Of a DNA stretch of 64,000 bases, positions 8,063 through 18,158 are shown piece by piece. Origin of the DNA: Deltaproteobacteria bacterium (GTDB lineage: Bacteria > Myxococcota_A > UBA9160 > UBA6930). Position 1 is the stretch's first letter; every line of letters starts with the position of its first letter. A program made the position numbers and the translations under genes. The notes beneath the pieces were generated by a model. It saw nothing but the letters and a program-made list of their open reading frames with translations. It was not told where the DNA came from and ran no database searches. The stretch is from assembly GCA_029261795.1 (NCBI GenBank), contig JAJDAP010000051.1, positions 25,031-89,030 of the forward strand, written 5' to 3'.

Positions 8063-10492
8063 CTAGGCGGAGCCTGAGGCGAGGATGTAATCGAGCGCTT
8101 CATCGACCCGGCCAACGTAGTGGAACTCCAGGCCCGAGACGAGTTCCGTCTGGATCTCTTCGACATCCCGGCGATTTTTCTCGGGCAACACCACGGTGTG
8201 GATGCCCGCGCGCTTGGCGGCAAGCACCTTCTCCTTGATGCCTCCGACAGGCAGGACCTTGCCCCGCAACGTGATCTCACCGGTCATCGCCAGGTCCGGC
8301 GCTGCCGAGCGACCCGTCAGGAGCGAGGCCATGGCCGTGACCATGGCCACACCCGCAGAAGGTCCGTCCTTGGGAACCGCGCCCTGGGGAACGTGCACGT
8401 GCAGGTCGTGGCCCTCGAAACACTTCTCATCGAGACCGACGCTCGAGCCGTTCGCGCGCAACCAGGTGCGCGCCGCCTCGGCACTCTCGCGCATCACGTC
8501 GCCCAGCGAGCCCGTCAGTTTCAAGCGTCCCTTGCCGGGCATTCGCGTGCTTTCGACGAAGAGGATGTCGCCGCCAACCGGCGTCCAGGCGAGCCCCACG
8601 GCAACGCCGGGCTGCCCTGCCCGCTCCGCCAGCTCGGGTTCGACCTTCACGGGGCCGAGCAACCCTGCCAGATCGTCCGGCGTGATCTCGAAACCGCCCT
8701 CCGGCGTTTCACCCTCGGCGACCCGCCGCGCCACCTTGCGGCAGACCGAGCCGATCTCGCGCTCGAGGTTCCGCACGCCCGCCTCGCGGGTGTAGCTGGA
8801 GATGATCTTGGCGATCGTCTCATCGGGAATGCGGAGGTCGATCTCGCCGACACCGTTCTCGCGACGTTGACGCGGCACCAGGAAGCGGCGCGCGATTTCG
8901 AGCTTGTCCTCCTCGGTGTAGCCGGGGAGTTCGATCACCTCCATGCGGTCACGCAAGGCGGGGTGGATCGGATCCTGAACGTTGGCGGTCGCGATGAAGA
9001 GCACGTGCGAGAGGTCGAAGGGAACCTCCAGATAGTGATCACTGAAGGTGCCGTTCTGCTCCGGATCGAGCACCTCGAGCAAGGCCGATGACGGGTCGCC
9101 GCGATAGTCCGCACCCACCTTGTCGAGCTCGTCGAGCATGAAGACGGGATTGCGCGTCTCGGCCTTGCGCAGGCCCTGGATGATCCGTCCCGGCAGCGAC
9201 CCTACATACGTCCGCCGATGACCGCGGATCTCGGCCTCGTCACGCACGCCGCCTAGCGAGATGCGTTCGAACTTCCGACCGAGCGCACGCGCGATCGATT
9301 TACCGAGGGAGGTCTTGCCTGTGCCCGGCGGGCCGACGAAGCACAGGATCGGGCCCCGCAGATCCTTCTTCAGTGACAGCACCGCGATGTACTCGACGAT
9401 GCGATCCTTGACCTTTTCCAGGCCCCAATGATCTTCATCCAGGATCGCCCGCGCGTCTTCGACGGAGAGGTGATCCTCGGACTCTGCAGACCAGGGGAGA
9501 TCGGTGACCCACTCGAGATAGGTGCGGATCACGCTGTGCTCGGCCGCCGCCGCTGGCGTCTGTTCCAGGCGGTCGAGTTCCCGCAGCGCCTGTTCGTGCG
9601 CTTCCTCGGGCATTCCCGCGGCTTCGATCTTGGTGCGGAACTGGTCCACCTCGGCCTCTTCATCTTCGGCTTCGCCCAACTCGCGGCGGATGTGGTCGAG
9701 CTGCTGGCGCAACATGTAGTCGCGCTGCGACTTTCCCATTTCGCTCTGCACGTGGTCGCGAATTTCGCTCTCGAGTCGGACGGCTTCGCCCGCGCGGCGC
9801 AGCTCGTCGCGCGCCCGGCGCAACCGGGAGACGACGTCGAGTTGCTCCAGGAACTCCTGCTTGCCAGCGATGTCGAGTTCCAGGTTCGAAGCGACCAGGT
9901 CCGCCAGCCGCGAAGGCTCTTCCAGGTTCATCGCGAGCACCTGGAGCTCGTCCGACAGGCGACTCGATTCGGAGACCAACGAGACGAACTGGTCGCGCAC
10001 GTCCCGGGCCAGCGCCTGGGCTTCGACCGAGTCCGCTTCCCCGTGATCCGAAAGACGCGTGACCGTCCCCTCGAAGAAGGGCTCCTCCTCGGTGAACGAC
10101 TCGATGTGCGCCCGCGCCACACCCTGGACCAACAGACGATAGGAATCGTCCGGGAATCGCAACATCTTGGCGACCCGCAATACCGTGCCGGTACGATGCA
10201 GCTCGTCCTTCGACGGGCTGCCCTCCACGGATTCGGTCACGGCGACGGCGAGCATCAAATGCTCGCGACCCTGCATCACGGCATCGATCAGGCGCTTGCT
10301 GCGTTCGGTATTGACCAGTAGCGGCGCGAGCAGATGCGGGAAGATCACCGTGTTCTTGAGCGGAAGGATCGGCATCTCGGCCGGGAACTCCGCGTGCTCG
10401 GGCAGTTCCGCGACACCCTCCCTCGTGAGCGCTTCTTCGCTGGCCTCCAGGGCGGGCTCGTCCGGGGTCTGCTCGCTGTCAGATTCGCTCAA
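8063..10492 (-). CDS. lon: ATP-dependent protease Lon
   Basis: An 809-residue LonA protease that unfolds and degrades misfolded and regulatory proteins. The N-terminal substrate domain begins at [19 protein letters not shown]. The AAA+ module has Walker [14 protein letters not shown] and Walker [12 protein letters not shown]. The protease domain has the Ser-Lys dyad: Ser712 in [10 protein letters not shown] and Lys755 in [11 protein letters not shown]. The gene starts 17 bases after the dnaK stop, so the chaperone and protease are almost certainly co-expressed. Confidence 0.97.
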   Translation of the reverse strand: MSESDSEQTPDEPALEASEEALTREGVAELPEHAEFPAEMPILPLKNTVIFPHLLAPLLVNTERSKRLIDAVMQGREHLMLAVAVTESVEGSPSKDELHRTGTVLRVAKMLRFPDDSYRLLVQGVARAHIESFTEEEPFFEGTVTRLSDHGEADSVEAQALARDVRDQFVSLVSESSRLSDELQVLAMNLEEPSRLADLVASNLELDIAGKQEFLEQLDVVSRLRRARDELRRAGEAVRLESEIRDHVQSEMGKSQRDYMLRQQLDHIRRELGEAEDEEAEVDQFRTKIEAAGMPEEAHEQALRELDRLEQTPAAAAEHSVIRTYLEWVTDLPWSAESEDHLSVEDARAILDEDHWGLEKVKDRIVEYIAVLSLKKDLRGPILCFVGPPGTGKTSLGKSIARALGRKFERISLGGVRDEAEIRGHRRTYVGSLPGRIIQGLRKAETRNPVFMLDELDKVGADYRGDPSSALLEVLDPEQNGTFSDHYLEVPFDLSHVLFIATANVQDPIHPALRDRMEVIELPGYTEEDKLEIARRFLVPRQRRENGVGEIDLRIPDETIAKIISSYTREAGVRNLEREIGSVCRKVARRVAEGETPEGGFEITPDDLAGLLGPVKVEPELAERAGQPGVAVGLAWTPVGGDILFVESTRMPGKGRLKLTGSLGDVMRESAEAARTWLRANGSSVGLDEKCFEGHDLHVHVPQGAVPKDGPSAGVAMVTAMASLLTGRSAAPDLAMTGEITLRGKVLPVGGIKEKVLAAKRAGIHTVVLPEKNRRDVEEIQTELVSGLEFHYVGRVDEALDYILASGSA

Positions 10493-10509
10493 TGTCTCGC
10501 CAGGTTTCG

Positions 10510-12459
10510 TTAGTTGGTTTTCGGCGGTTCTTCGGTGAAGTCCGCGTCGATCACGTCTTCATCTTCAGCCGTCGACGGGCCTTCTGCCGCGGCGCCCGGG
10601 TCGGCACTCCCGGCTGCATCCGGCTGAGCCTGATACAGCTCTTCTGCGAGCTTGTGCATCGTCTGTTCGACGCGTTGCTTCGCGGCATCGATGCGCGTTG
10701 CGTCATCGCTCTCGAGATCTTCGCGGGCGCCCTTCAGGACCTCCTCGATCTCGGTCTTGCGCGCGGCGTCGACCTTGTCCTCGTTGTCGCGGAGCGTCTT
10801 TTCGGCGTTGTAGAGCATGCCGTCCAACTCGTTCTTGCGTTCGATTCCTTCGCGTCGCGCCTTGTCCGCTTCGGCGTTGGCTTCGGCGTCCTGCACCATG
10901 CGATCCACTTCGTCGTCCGAGAGCGCGCCGGCCCCTTCGATGCGGATCGACTGCTCCTTGCCGGTGGCCTGGTCCTTGGCGCTCACCGACAGGATTCCGT
11001 TGGCGTCGATGTCGAAGGTGACCTCGATCTGGGGAATGCCGCGCGGCGCAGGCGGAATGCCATCGAGCAGGAAGCGCCCGAGCTCCCGGTTGTCGTCGGC
11101 CATCTCGCGCTCGCCCTGCAACACGCGGATCTCGACCTGGGGCTGGTTGTCCGCTGCCGTCGAGAACGTGTTGCTGCGCTGCGCCGGGATCGTGGTATTG
11201 CGATCGATCAGGCGTGTCATGATCTTGCCGTTGGTCTCGATTCCCATCGAGAGCGGCGTCACGTCGAGCAGCAGGACGTCCTTGACGTCACCGGCCAACA
11301 CACCGCCCTGAACGGCGGCCCCGATCGCGACCACTTCGTCCGGGTTCACGGTGCGGTTCGGTTCCTTGCCGAACAGCTCCTGCACCTTCTCTTGCACCAA
11401 CGGGATCCGCGTCGAGCCACCGACGAGAACCACCTCGTCGACCTCGCCCGGCTTGAGGCCCGCGTCCGACAGCGCGCGGCGGCAGGGCTCGAGCGTCTTC
11501 TCGACCAGGTCTCCGATCAACTGCTCGAACTTGGCCCGCGAGAGCTTCAGGTTCATGTGCTTCGGGCCGGACTGGTCCGCGGTCACGTAGGGCAGATTGA
11601 TGTCCGTCGAGGGCGAACTCGACAGCTCGATCTTGGCCTTCTCCGCGGCTTCGCGCAGGCGCTGCATCGCCATCGGATCCTTCGAGAGGTCGAGTCCCTG
11701 ATCCTTCTTGAACTCGTCGATCAGGTACTGGATCACGCGCTGGTCGAGGTTGTCGCCACCCAGGTGTGTGTCGCCGTTGGTCGATTTCACCTCGACCACG
11801 TTCTCGCCCACCTCGAGGATGGAGATATCGAAGGTGCCGCCGCCGAAGTCGTAGACGGCGATCTTCTCGTCCTTCTCCTTGTCGAGGCCATAGGCGAGCG
11901 CGGCCGCGGTGGGCTCGTTGATGATACGCTTTACGTCGAGGCCGGCGATGCGTCCCGCATCCTTGGTCGCCTGGCGCTGCGCATCGTTGAAGTACGCGGG
12001 CACCGTCACCACCGCGCTGGTCACTTCCTGACCGAGGTGATCTTCCGCCGCCTTCTTGAGCTTCTGAAGGATCATCGCCGAGATCTCGGGCGGCGAATAG
12101 TGCTGGCCGTTCACGTCGACGACGACCGTGCCGTCCTTGCCTTCGATCACCTTGTAGGGAACCAGGGAGCTCTCTTCCGGGACTTCGCCGAGGCGCCGTC
12201 CCATGAAGCGCTTGATCGAGAAGATCGTTCGTTCGGGATTCGTGACGGCCTGACGCTTCGCGACGGCTCCGGCGAGGCGCTCGCCATCATCGGTGAATGC
12301 GACCACCGACGGGGTCGTTCGGCCACCCTCTTCGTTGGTGATCACCATCGGCTGTCCGCCTTCCATCACGGCCACCACGGAATTGGTGGTGCCCAGGTCG
12401 ATCCCGATGATCTTCCCGCCTGCCGCCGTGTTCGAACCTGCCGTCTCTGAACTCGCCAT
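10510..12459 (-). CDS. dnaK: molecular chaperone DnaK (Hsp70)
   Basis: A 649-residue Hsp70. Residues after a short Ala/Ser/Gly leader read [19 protein letters not shown], the phosphate-1 ATPase motif. [16 protein letters not shown] ([14 protein letters not shown]) and [13 protein letters not shown] follow, then the linker [11 protein letters not shown] and the substrate-binding domain. The C-terminus ends in an acidic tail ([14 protein letters not shown]). I choose ATG 12459 rather than ATG 12492 because GGGGAGAG lies 7 bases upstream. It is the first gene of the leftward run with lon; no grpE or dnaJ is adjacent. Confidence 0.97.
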   Translation of the reverse strand: MASSETAGSNTAAGGKIIGIDLGTTNSVVAVMEGGQPMVITNEEGGRTTPSVVAFTDDGERLAGAVAKRQAVTNPERTIFSIKRFMGRRLGEVPEESSLVPYKVIEGKDGTVVVDVNGQHYSPPEISAMILQKLKKAAEDHLGQEVTSAVVTVPAYFNDAQRQATKDAGRIAGLDVKRIINEPTAAALAYGLDKEKDEKIAVYDFGGGTFDISILEVGENVVEVKSTNGDTHLGGDNLDQRVIQYLIDEFKKDQGLDLSKDPMAMQRLREAAEKAKIELSSSPSTDINLPYVTADQSGPKHMNLKLSRAKFEQLIGDLVEKTLEPCRRALSDAGLKPGEVDEVVLVGGSTRIPLVQEKVQELFGKEPNRTVNPDEVVAIGAAVQGGVLAGDVKDVLLLDVTPLSMGIETNGKIMTRLIDRNTTIPAQRSNTFSTAADNQPQVEIRVLQGEREMADDNRELGRFLLDGIPPAPRGIPQIEVTFDIDANGILSVSAKDQATGKEQSIRIEGAGALSDDEVDRMVQDAEANAEADKARREGIERKNELDGMLYNAEKTLRDNEDKVDAARKTEIEEVLKGAREDLESDDATRIDAAKQRVEQTMHKLAEELYQAQPDAAGSADPGAAAEGPSTAEDEDVIDADFTEEPPKTN

Positions 12460-12466
12460 CTGAGAA

Positions 12467-12474
12467 CTCTCCCC
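12467..12474 (-). promoter_or_regulatory. ribosome binding site deciding the dnaK start
   Basis: GGGGAGAG on the minus strand, 7 bases ahead of ATG 12459. It favours this start over the in-frame ATG at 12492. Confidence 0.6.
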
Positions 12475-12982
12475 ACGGGTTGTTTGGGGCACTCGACCCC
12501 GGAATTGGAGCGAAGGCTGAGCACCTCGACGGGTGAGTCAAATCCACGGGCGATTTCCTGTGCCACGGCCGGGGACCCCCCGGGGAAACCTCTTTTGAAT
12601 GTGAGGAATGTGACAGCGACAACGAAACCTGGAGCCACGATCGTCCGAAGAGACGACCGGAAGGCGAAAAGCAGCTCACGAGCGAATTGCGCGGACGCTG
12701 TTTTTCGGGGCACCGGAACGACCGGGGCCAGACGGGGTTCTCAGGCAACGAGGCCGGGCGCTGCGTCTCGAACGGAGGGGTCGTGGGCGCGAATCGACAG
12801 GCAGAGTCGGCAGAACCCGACCGGAATCACTGGGAAGCCCCTTGGGGGCAGTCCGCGCCGACTGCTATCTTCGTGGATCTCGTCCCCCGCCGGGACGCTC
12901 CCCTCGTCGAATCCGGATTCCGGTCCCGGAACACCGTGAAGATGGAAGAGAACACTCCGGTACCCGCGTGCCGACCACCGTC
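12475..12982. other. divergent intergenic region between dnaK and gspC
   Basis: About 500 bases with no convincing gene on either strand. It must hold the promoters for the leftward dnaK block and the rightward T2SS operon. I found no CIRCE element (TTAGCACTC-N9-GAGTGCTAA) and no convincing sigma-32 promoter for dnaK. On the plus strand a 14-codon open frame (ATG 12942 to TGA 12986) ends over the gspC ATG as ATGA and could be a leader peptide, but nothing else supports it. Confidence 0.5.
12842..12871 (+). promoter_or_regulatory. possible promoter of the T2SS operon
   Basis: TTGGGG (12842-12847) and TATCTT (12866-12871) are separated by 18 bases and lie about 110 bases ahead of gspC. The match to -35/-10 consensus is partial. 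Confidence 0.25.
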
Positions 12983-13852
12983 ATGATTCGAGTCATCGTC
13001 TACATCGTGAATGGCGCACTCATCGTGGTCTGCTGCTGGCTGGCAGCCGGGGTGGCGGTCGCGATCCATGCCTCCGCGTCGGCGCCGTCGGTCTCGGCAC
13101 CGGCCCCGGCACCGAGCCTGCCGCTGCACAGCCGGAGCTGGGACGATCGCCAGAAGATTCTCTCGCGCAACCTGTTCGAGGCCTCGACGCTGGCCCCGGC
13201 GCTGAGCGTAGTGGCCGACGAGGAGCGCTACGCGAAGACCAAGCTCTCGTTGAAGCTACTCGGGACGGCCGCGAGTTCGATCGCATCGGAGTCGACGGCG
13301 GCGGTCGAAGACTTGAAGGAACGCCGCCACGACGTGGTGCGCGTCGGGTCGGAAATCCAGGGTGCCAAGGTGATCGCGATCGACCCGCGGCGCATCGTGC
13401 TCGAGAACCGTGGCAAGCGCGAAGAACTGGCCCTCGAAGAGGACCCGCCGCCGGCCCGGGGGGCGCCACGCCCGACGGCACGTAGGGCCCCGACCCGGCC
13501 CGCGCGAGCGGCCGCCGTACGCAACATCGGTCGCAATCGATTCCAGGTCGATCAGGGCGCCGTCGATGAACTGGCAGAGAATCCCGCCGCCCTCTTCTCC
13601 CAGGCTCGGATCATCCCCAAGTACGAGGGTGGCCAGATGATGGGTGTCCAGCTCAACGCGATCAAGCCGGGCAGCTTGTTCGAGCAGGCGGGCCTGCAAA
13701 ACGGTGACACCGTGACGGTGCTGAATGGCATTGCCGCAAATTCGCAACAAGGCAGCCAGCAGATGCTGCAACAACTTCGCACCGCCGACGAATGGACCTT
13801 GACGGTCGTCGACCAGAACGGCACCGAGAAGACCATCGACTTCGTCAAGTAA
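12983..13852 (+). CDS. gspC: type II secretion system protein GspC
   Basis: A 289-residue inner-membrane protein linking the T2SS platform to the secretin. A single N-terminal membrane segment (about residues 5-27) is followed by the periplasmic homology region (WDDRQKILSRNLFEAST, then LKLLGTAAS and VVRVGSEIQGAKVIAID). A Pro/Ala/Arg linker leads to a C-terminal PDZ domain (GGQMMGVQLNAIKPGSLF, GLQNGDTVTVLNGI). ATG 12983 puts the membrane segment at the N-terminus; no strong ribosome site is seen. It is the first gene of gspC-N. Confidence 0.9.
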   Translation: MIRVIVYIVNGALIVVCCWLAAGVAVAIHASASAPSVSAPAPAPSLPLHSRSWDDRQKILSRNLFEASTLAPALSVVADEERYAKTKLSLKLLGTAASSIASESTAAVEDLKERRHDVVRVGSEIQGAKVIAIDPRRIVLENRGKREELALEEDPPPARGAPRPTARRAPTRPARAAAVRNIGRNRFQVDQGAVDELAENPAALFSQARIIPKYEGGQMMGVQLNAIKPGSLFEQAGLQNGDTVTVLNGIAANSQQGSQQMLQQLRTADEWTLTVVDQNGTEKTIDFVK

Positions 13853-13898
13853 CCCGCCCGCTTCCGTCGGACGGGAGCCCGGAGAGATCGAGAACTTC

Positions 13899-16421
13899 AT
13901 GATGAACCACTGGGCAGGCCACCGAACAACCCGCACAACCGCGGCGATGGTCGTTCTTTCAATCGCGATCGGGCTGGTTCCGGTGGCTGCGACCGCGCAA
14001 GCAGCAGCACCCGCAACCCGGACGAGCGATGGCGTGCAGCTCGATTTTCAGGACGTGGAGCTCTCGGTCGTGATCGACACGATCGCGCAGTACACGAAGA
14101 AAAACTTCATCTACGACGACCGTGTGCGGGGTCGCGTGACGATCGTTTCTCCGACCAAGATCTCGATCGAGGCGGCCTACGCCGTCTTCGAGAGCGTGCT
14201 CCAGGTCAAGGGCTTCACCACCGTGGTCGGCCCTGGCGGCGCGATCAAGGTGATCCCGATCCGCGAGGCGAAGGAAAGCAACGTCGAGACCGTCGAGGGG
14301 CGTGAGGAGATCCCGAAGTCCGATCGCTTCATCACCCGACTGATTCCCCTCAACTACATCGAGGCCGAGGGGATTACCAACACCTTGAAGCCCCTCGTCT
14401 CGAAGGACGCATCGATGGTCGCCTACCCGCCGACCAACACCGTGATCCTGACCGACGCCGCCACCAACATCTCGCGCATCCTCGGGATCCTGCGTTCGAT
14501 CGACGTCGAGACCTACAAGGAAGAACTCACGGTCGTGCGCGTCGTCCACGCGGACGCCAACACCCTGGCCCAACAACTCTCGGAGATCTTCGACGCCGAA
14601 GTCTCGAGCGTGGGCGGCGCCACCAACGCGCGCGTTCGCCGTGCCCAACAACAAGCCCAGGCGGCCGCGGGAATCTCGAGCGCCAGCAAGGGCAAGGTCC
14701 GGATCCTGACCGACGAGCGGACCAATTCGTTGATCATCCTCACGGCGCGCCAGCGCCTCGAAGAATTGCGCAACGTGATCCGGCGGCTCGACGTACCGGT
14801 TACCGGCGGCGGACGCATCCACGTGTACTACCTGAAGCACGCAGACGCGGAAGAGCTGTCGAGCACGCTCTCGTCGTTGATCTCGGGCCAACCGGTTCAA
14901 GGTGGCGGCGCAGCCACTGGCCAGAACGTGCAGGCCCTGCGCGCCGCGATCACTGAACTCGCGGATGGCGTAACCGTCACGCCCGACGCGCCGACCAACT
15001 CGCTCGTGATCCAGGCCAGCCAGGAGGGCTACAACCGGTTGTCCCAGGTGATTGGTCAGCTCGATATTCCGCGGCCCCAGGTGCTCGTGGAAGCCCTGAT
15101 CATGGAGGTCGACGTCACCGATTCCCTCGACCTCGGCTTCAGTGGCATCGCGCGACTGTTCCAGAACGACAAGAACATCGTGGTGGGTTCCTTGACCGGC
15201 GACGGCGCCGGCGTCTTCGGCACTTCGACCAGCGCGGACACCGAGACCAACCGCAACAACCGGATCAGCGACACGCTGCTCGACGGCCTGGTCGGCGCTA
15301 TCCCGAGCTTCGGAGCCGGAGGGAGCATCGATGCCGGCAGCACCTTGATCCAGGGATTGATCACGGCCAGCGCCTCGGTAAATGGCACGAACATCCTCTC
15401 CGCGCCTCACATCCTGACCCTCGACAACGAGGAGGCCGAGATCAAGGTCGGTGACAACATCCCGATCGTCACCAGCCGAGTCCAATCCGCGGCCGGGGTC
15501 ACCAACACGTCCTCGCTATCGACCAGCGCGAACATCGAGCGCCAGGACATCGGCATCACGCTGCGCGTCACACCCCAGATCTCCGAGGGCAACCTGCTCC
15601 GTCTGGAGATCGATCAGGAGATCACGGCAATCAACGAGGGGCTAACAGAGCAGACGGGCAGCGCCGAGCAGGTGGGCGTGGCTCTTTCGAACCGCCAGAT
15701 CAAGAACACCGTGGTGGTAGCGGACAACGAAACCGTCGTCATTGGCGGCTTGATCGACGAGACCCAGCAAGACAACGAATCGAAGGTGCCGTGGCTCGGC
15801 GACATCCCGATCTTCGGTTGGCTCTTCAAGAGCACGGGCGACTCCGTCCAGAAGCGGAACCTGCTGATCTTCCTGACGCCGCATATCATCCGCAACGAGA
15901 ATCAGCTGGCCGCCGAATCGATCCGCAAGCGCGAGGAATTCTGGGAAAGCTCTCAAGCCGCACTGAACCTGACAGGCAAGGAACGGGAGCGCGCGGAGGA
16001 GATCCGTCTCGAAGCCGAAAAGGCAGGAATCCCGGTTAACATCTACCGGGGCAAGAATCCGGTACGCGGCCGGTTGATCGATCATCGCACCAGCTATCCG
16101 ATCCACCGCATGCTCGAGATCGAGAAATCCGAACAAAGCGCACGAGACGCAGGCAACGACACGTTGGCCAGCTCCGACAAGCACTTCGGCGTCCTTGCGG
16201 CCACGTTCGGCGACGAGGGCGCGGCGGCGGCCACGTTGCAGCAACTCATCGACGCCGGCTGGGACGGCTTCCTCCAGACCGAAGACCGCTCGGGCACCCT
16301 GCTCTATCAGGTCAAGCTCGGTCCCTTCGAATCGCTCGAGGATGCCGAAGGCGCAGCCGCCACCGTGGGCTCCGCCTTCGAACTCGCACCCACGGTGATC
16401 CTGGAGCGTGAAGACTCGTGA
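13899..16421 (+). CDS. gspD: type II secretion secretin GspD with C-terminal SPOR-like domain
   Basis: An 840-residue outer-membrane secretin forming the T2SS exit pore. A signal peptide (about 1-33) is followed by the N0 domain (VQLDFQDVELSVVIDTIAQ), N1-N3 repeats (LIPLNYIEAEGI, VRVVHADANTLAQ, VYYLKHADAEELSS) and the secretin core (VLVEALIMEV; the gate region around VGDNIPIVTS; VVIGGLIDE; LGDIPIFGWLF; LLIFLTPHII). Residues ~763-840 form an extra domain resembling SPOR (FGVLAATFGDEGAA, then YQVKLGPFESLEDAEGAA), which binds peptidoglycan stripped of stem peptides in other proteins. GGAGAG lies 12 bases before ATG 13899. The stop overlaps gspE (GTGA). Confidence 0.95.
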   Translation: MMNHWAGHRTTRTTAAMVVLSIAIGLVPVAATAQAAAPATRTSDGVQLDFQDVELSVVIDTIAQYTKKNFIYDDRVRGRVTIVSPTKISIEAAYAVFESVLQVKGFTTVVGPGGAIKVIPIREAKESNVETVEGREEIPKSDRFITRLIPLNYIEAEGITNTLKPLVSKDASMVAYPPTNTVILTDAATNISRILGILRSIDVETYKEELTVVRVVHADANTLAQQLSEIFDAEVSSVGGATNARVRRAQQQAQAAAGISSASKGKVRILTDERTNSLIILTARQRLEELRNVIRRLDVPVTGGGRIHVYYLKHADAEELSSTLSSLISGQPVQGGGAATGQNVQALRAAITELADGVTVTPDAPTNSLVIQASQEGYNRLSQVIGQLDIPRPQVLVEALIMEVDVTDSLDLGFSGIARLFQNDKNIVVGSLTGDGAGVFGTSTSADTETNRNNRISDTLLDGLVGAIPSFGAGGSIDAGSTLIQGLITASASVNGTNILSAPHILTLDNEEAEIKVGDNIPIVTSRVQSAAGVTNTSSLSTSANIERQDIGITLRVTPQISEGNLLRLEIDQEITAINEGLTEQTGSAEQVGVALSNRQIKNTVVVADNETVVIGGLIDETQQDNESKVPWLGDIPIFGWLFKSTGDSVQKRNLLIFLTPHIIRNENQLAAESIRKREEFWESSQAALNLTGKERERAEEIRLEAEKAGIPVNIYRGKNPVRGRLIDHRTSYPIHRMLEIEKSEQSARDAGNDTLASSDKHFGVLAATFGDEGAAAATLQQLIDAGWDGFLQTEDRSGTLLYQVKLGPFESLEDAEGAAATVGSAFELAPTVILEREDS

Positions 16422-18154
16422 CTGCGGCGCCCGCAGAATCGCTGGGCCTGCGCGAGGTCCTGCTCCGCACGACACGGCTCGACCTCGAGCAACTCCAGCG
16501 GGCCGTCGACCATCGCGAGGAGAGCGGCGGCCGTCTGGTCGACGCCGTCGTCGAGTTGGGTTTCCTCGGCGAGGACGAGGTTCTCGAAGCGCTCGGGTCC
16601 CAGCTGGGGCTCCCGGTCCACAAGGAACTCGCCACGATCGGGATCGACCCTGAATTCACCGCCAAGCTGCCGATCGGTTTTGCCAAGGGCCATGTCGTGC
16701 TCGCGCTCGGACGCAGTGCCAACGAGAGCGTGCGCGTGGTCGTCTCGGACCCCTTCGACACGGCCTGCGTCGACGACCTGCGGCTGCTGTTCGATGGCGC
16801 CGAGATCGAGACCGAGCTTGCGCCGCGCCGCGCGGTGATGGCAGCGATCAACCAGGCCTACGACCGGGGCGGCAGTTCGATCGATGACATCGTCGAAGGC
16901 GCCGCCGATGACTTTGCCGCCATCGCGAGCGAGATCTCGGCCGAGCCCCAGGACCTCCTCGAGTCAAAGGACGATGCGCCGATCATCCGGCTGGTCGACT
17001 CGCTGCTGCAGCAGGCCGTCAAGGAGCGCGCCAGCGACATCCACATCGAGCCCTTCGAGCGCGAGATCCGGGTTCGCTTCCGTTCGGATGACATGCTCTA
17101 CGAACCCGTCAGCGCGCTGCCGAAGACACTGCTGCCTAGCATCGTCTCCCGCATCAAGATTCTCGCCGGCCTGGACATCGCCGAGAAGCGAATTCCGCAG
17201 GATGGTCGCATCCGGCTCAAGATTGCGGGCCGCGACTACGACGTCCGACTCTCGACCGTCCCGGTGGCCCACGGAGAGCGACTCGTCCTGCGGCTGCTGC
17301 CACGCACGACCGAAATGCTCGACCTCAGCCATCTGGGTTTCTCCGGCGAACAGCTCGAGGTCTGGGAGAAGCTGATCGCCCAACCCCACGGAATCATCCT
17401 GGTGACGGGTCCGACCGGTAGTGGCAAAACGACCACTCTCTACGGCGCCCTGGCAAAGCTGAACCGTGGCGACAAGAACATCATCACGATCGACGACCCG
17501 GTCGAGATCCAGCTCCCGGGCGTCGGGCAGATCGAAGTGAACAACAAGGTCGGGCTGACCTTCGCGAACGCGTTGCGTTCGGTCTTGCGCCAGGACCCCA
17601 ACGTGGTGCTGGTCGGGGAGATCCGCGATCTCGAGACCGCCGAGATCGCCATCCAGGCTTCGCTCACCGGCCACCTGGTCTTTTCGACGATTCACACCAA
17701 CGACGCACCGAGCGCCATCACCCGCCTCGTCGACATGGGCGTCGAGCCTTATCTGGTAGCGTCTTCGCTCGTCGCGGTGCTCGCCCAGCGATTGGTACGC
17801 ACGTTGTGCACGGAATGCCGCGAAGTCTACGAGGCGACACCGGACGCCCTGGCCGAGGTCGGCATTCGCTCCAGCAAGCCCGTGAAGGTCTATCGGGCCG
17901 GCGGCTGCGGACGTTGCCATCAAAGCGGCTACCACGGGCGGGTCGGCATCTTCGAGCTGATGTTGATGAACGACCCGCTCCGCGAGAAGGTGACCCAGAC
18001 CGTCGATTCCAAGACCATCAAGCGTGCAGCCGTCGAGGGCGGCATGCGCACCTTGCGCACCGACGGCGCGCGCAAGGTCCTCGAAGGCGTCACGTCGATC
18101 GAGGAGGTCTTGCGCACGAGCGAGGACGAGGGCGTCTCCGCCGGAGCGCTCTGA
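16418..18154 (+). CDS. gspE: type II secretion ATPase GspE
   Basis: A 578-residue cytoplasmic hexameric ATPase driving pseudopilus assembly. The N-terminal N1E-like domain is residues ~5-130. The ATPase shows an arginine-rich start (RASDIHIEPFE), Walker A GPTGSGKT (331-338), the Asp box IITIDDPVEIQLPG and Walker B VVLVGEIRDLETAEIA. A zinc-binding pair CTEC (464-467) and CGRC (497-500) is present, as in GspE/PilB. GTG start overlapping the gspD stop. Confidence 0.96.
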   Translation: MTAAPAESLGLREVLLRTTRLDLEQLQRAVDHREESGGRLVDAVVELGFLGEDEVLEALGSQLGLPVHKELATIGIDPEFTAKLPIGFAKGHVVLALGRSANESVRVVVSDPFDTACVDDLRLLFDGAEIETELAPRRAVMAAINQAYDRGGSSIDDIVEGAADDFAAIASEISAEPQDLLESKDDAPIIRLVDSLLQQAVKERASDIHIEPFEREIRVRFRSDDMLYEPVSALPKTLLPSIVSRIKILAGLDIAEKRIPQDGRIRLKIAGRDYDVRLSTVPVAHGERLVLRLLPRTTEMLDLSHLGFSGEQLEVWEKLIAQPHGIILVTGPTGSGKTTTLYGALAKLNRGDKNIITIDDPVEIQLPGVGQIEVNNKVGLTFANALRSVLRQDPNVVLVGEIRDLETAEIAIQASLTGHLVFSTIHTNDAPSAITRLVDMGVEPYLVASSLVAVLAQRLVRTLCTECREVYEATPDALAEVGIRSSKPVKVYRAGGCGRCHQSGYHGRVGIFELMLMNDPLREKVTQTVDSKTIKRAAVEGGMRTLRTDGARKVLEGVTSIEEVLRTSEDEGVSAGAL

Positions 18155-18158
18155 TTTC

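Noticed and set aside
10492..12450. 652-residue open frame on the plus strand
   Set aside because: Antisense to dnaK along its whole length; no recognisable motif.
12460..12982. CIRCE element or sigma-32 promoter for dnaK
   Set aside because: No inverted repeat of the CIRCE type, and only a poor match to the CTTGAA/CCCCAT pattern was found on the minus strand.
13959..15485. 508-residue open frame on the minus strand
   Set aside because: Antisense to gspD; Asp/Arg/Gly/His-rich shadow with no domain motif.
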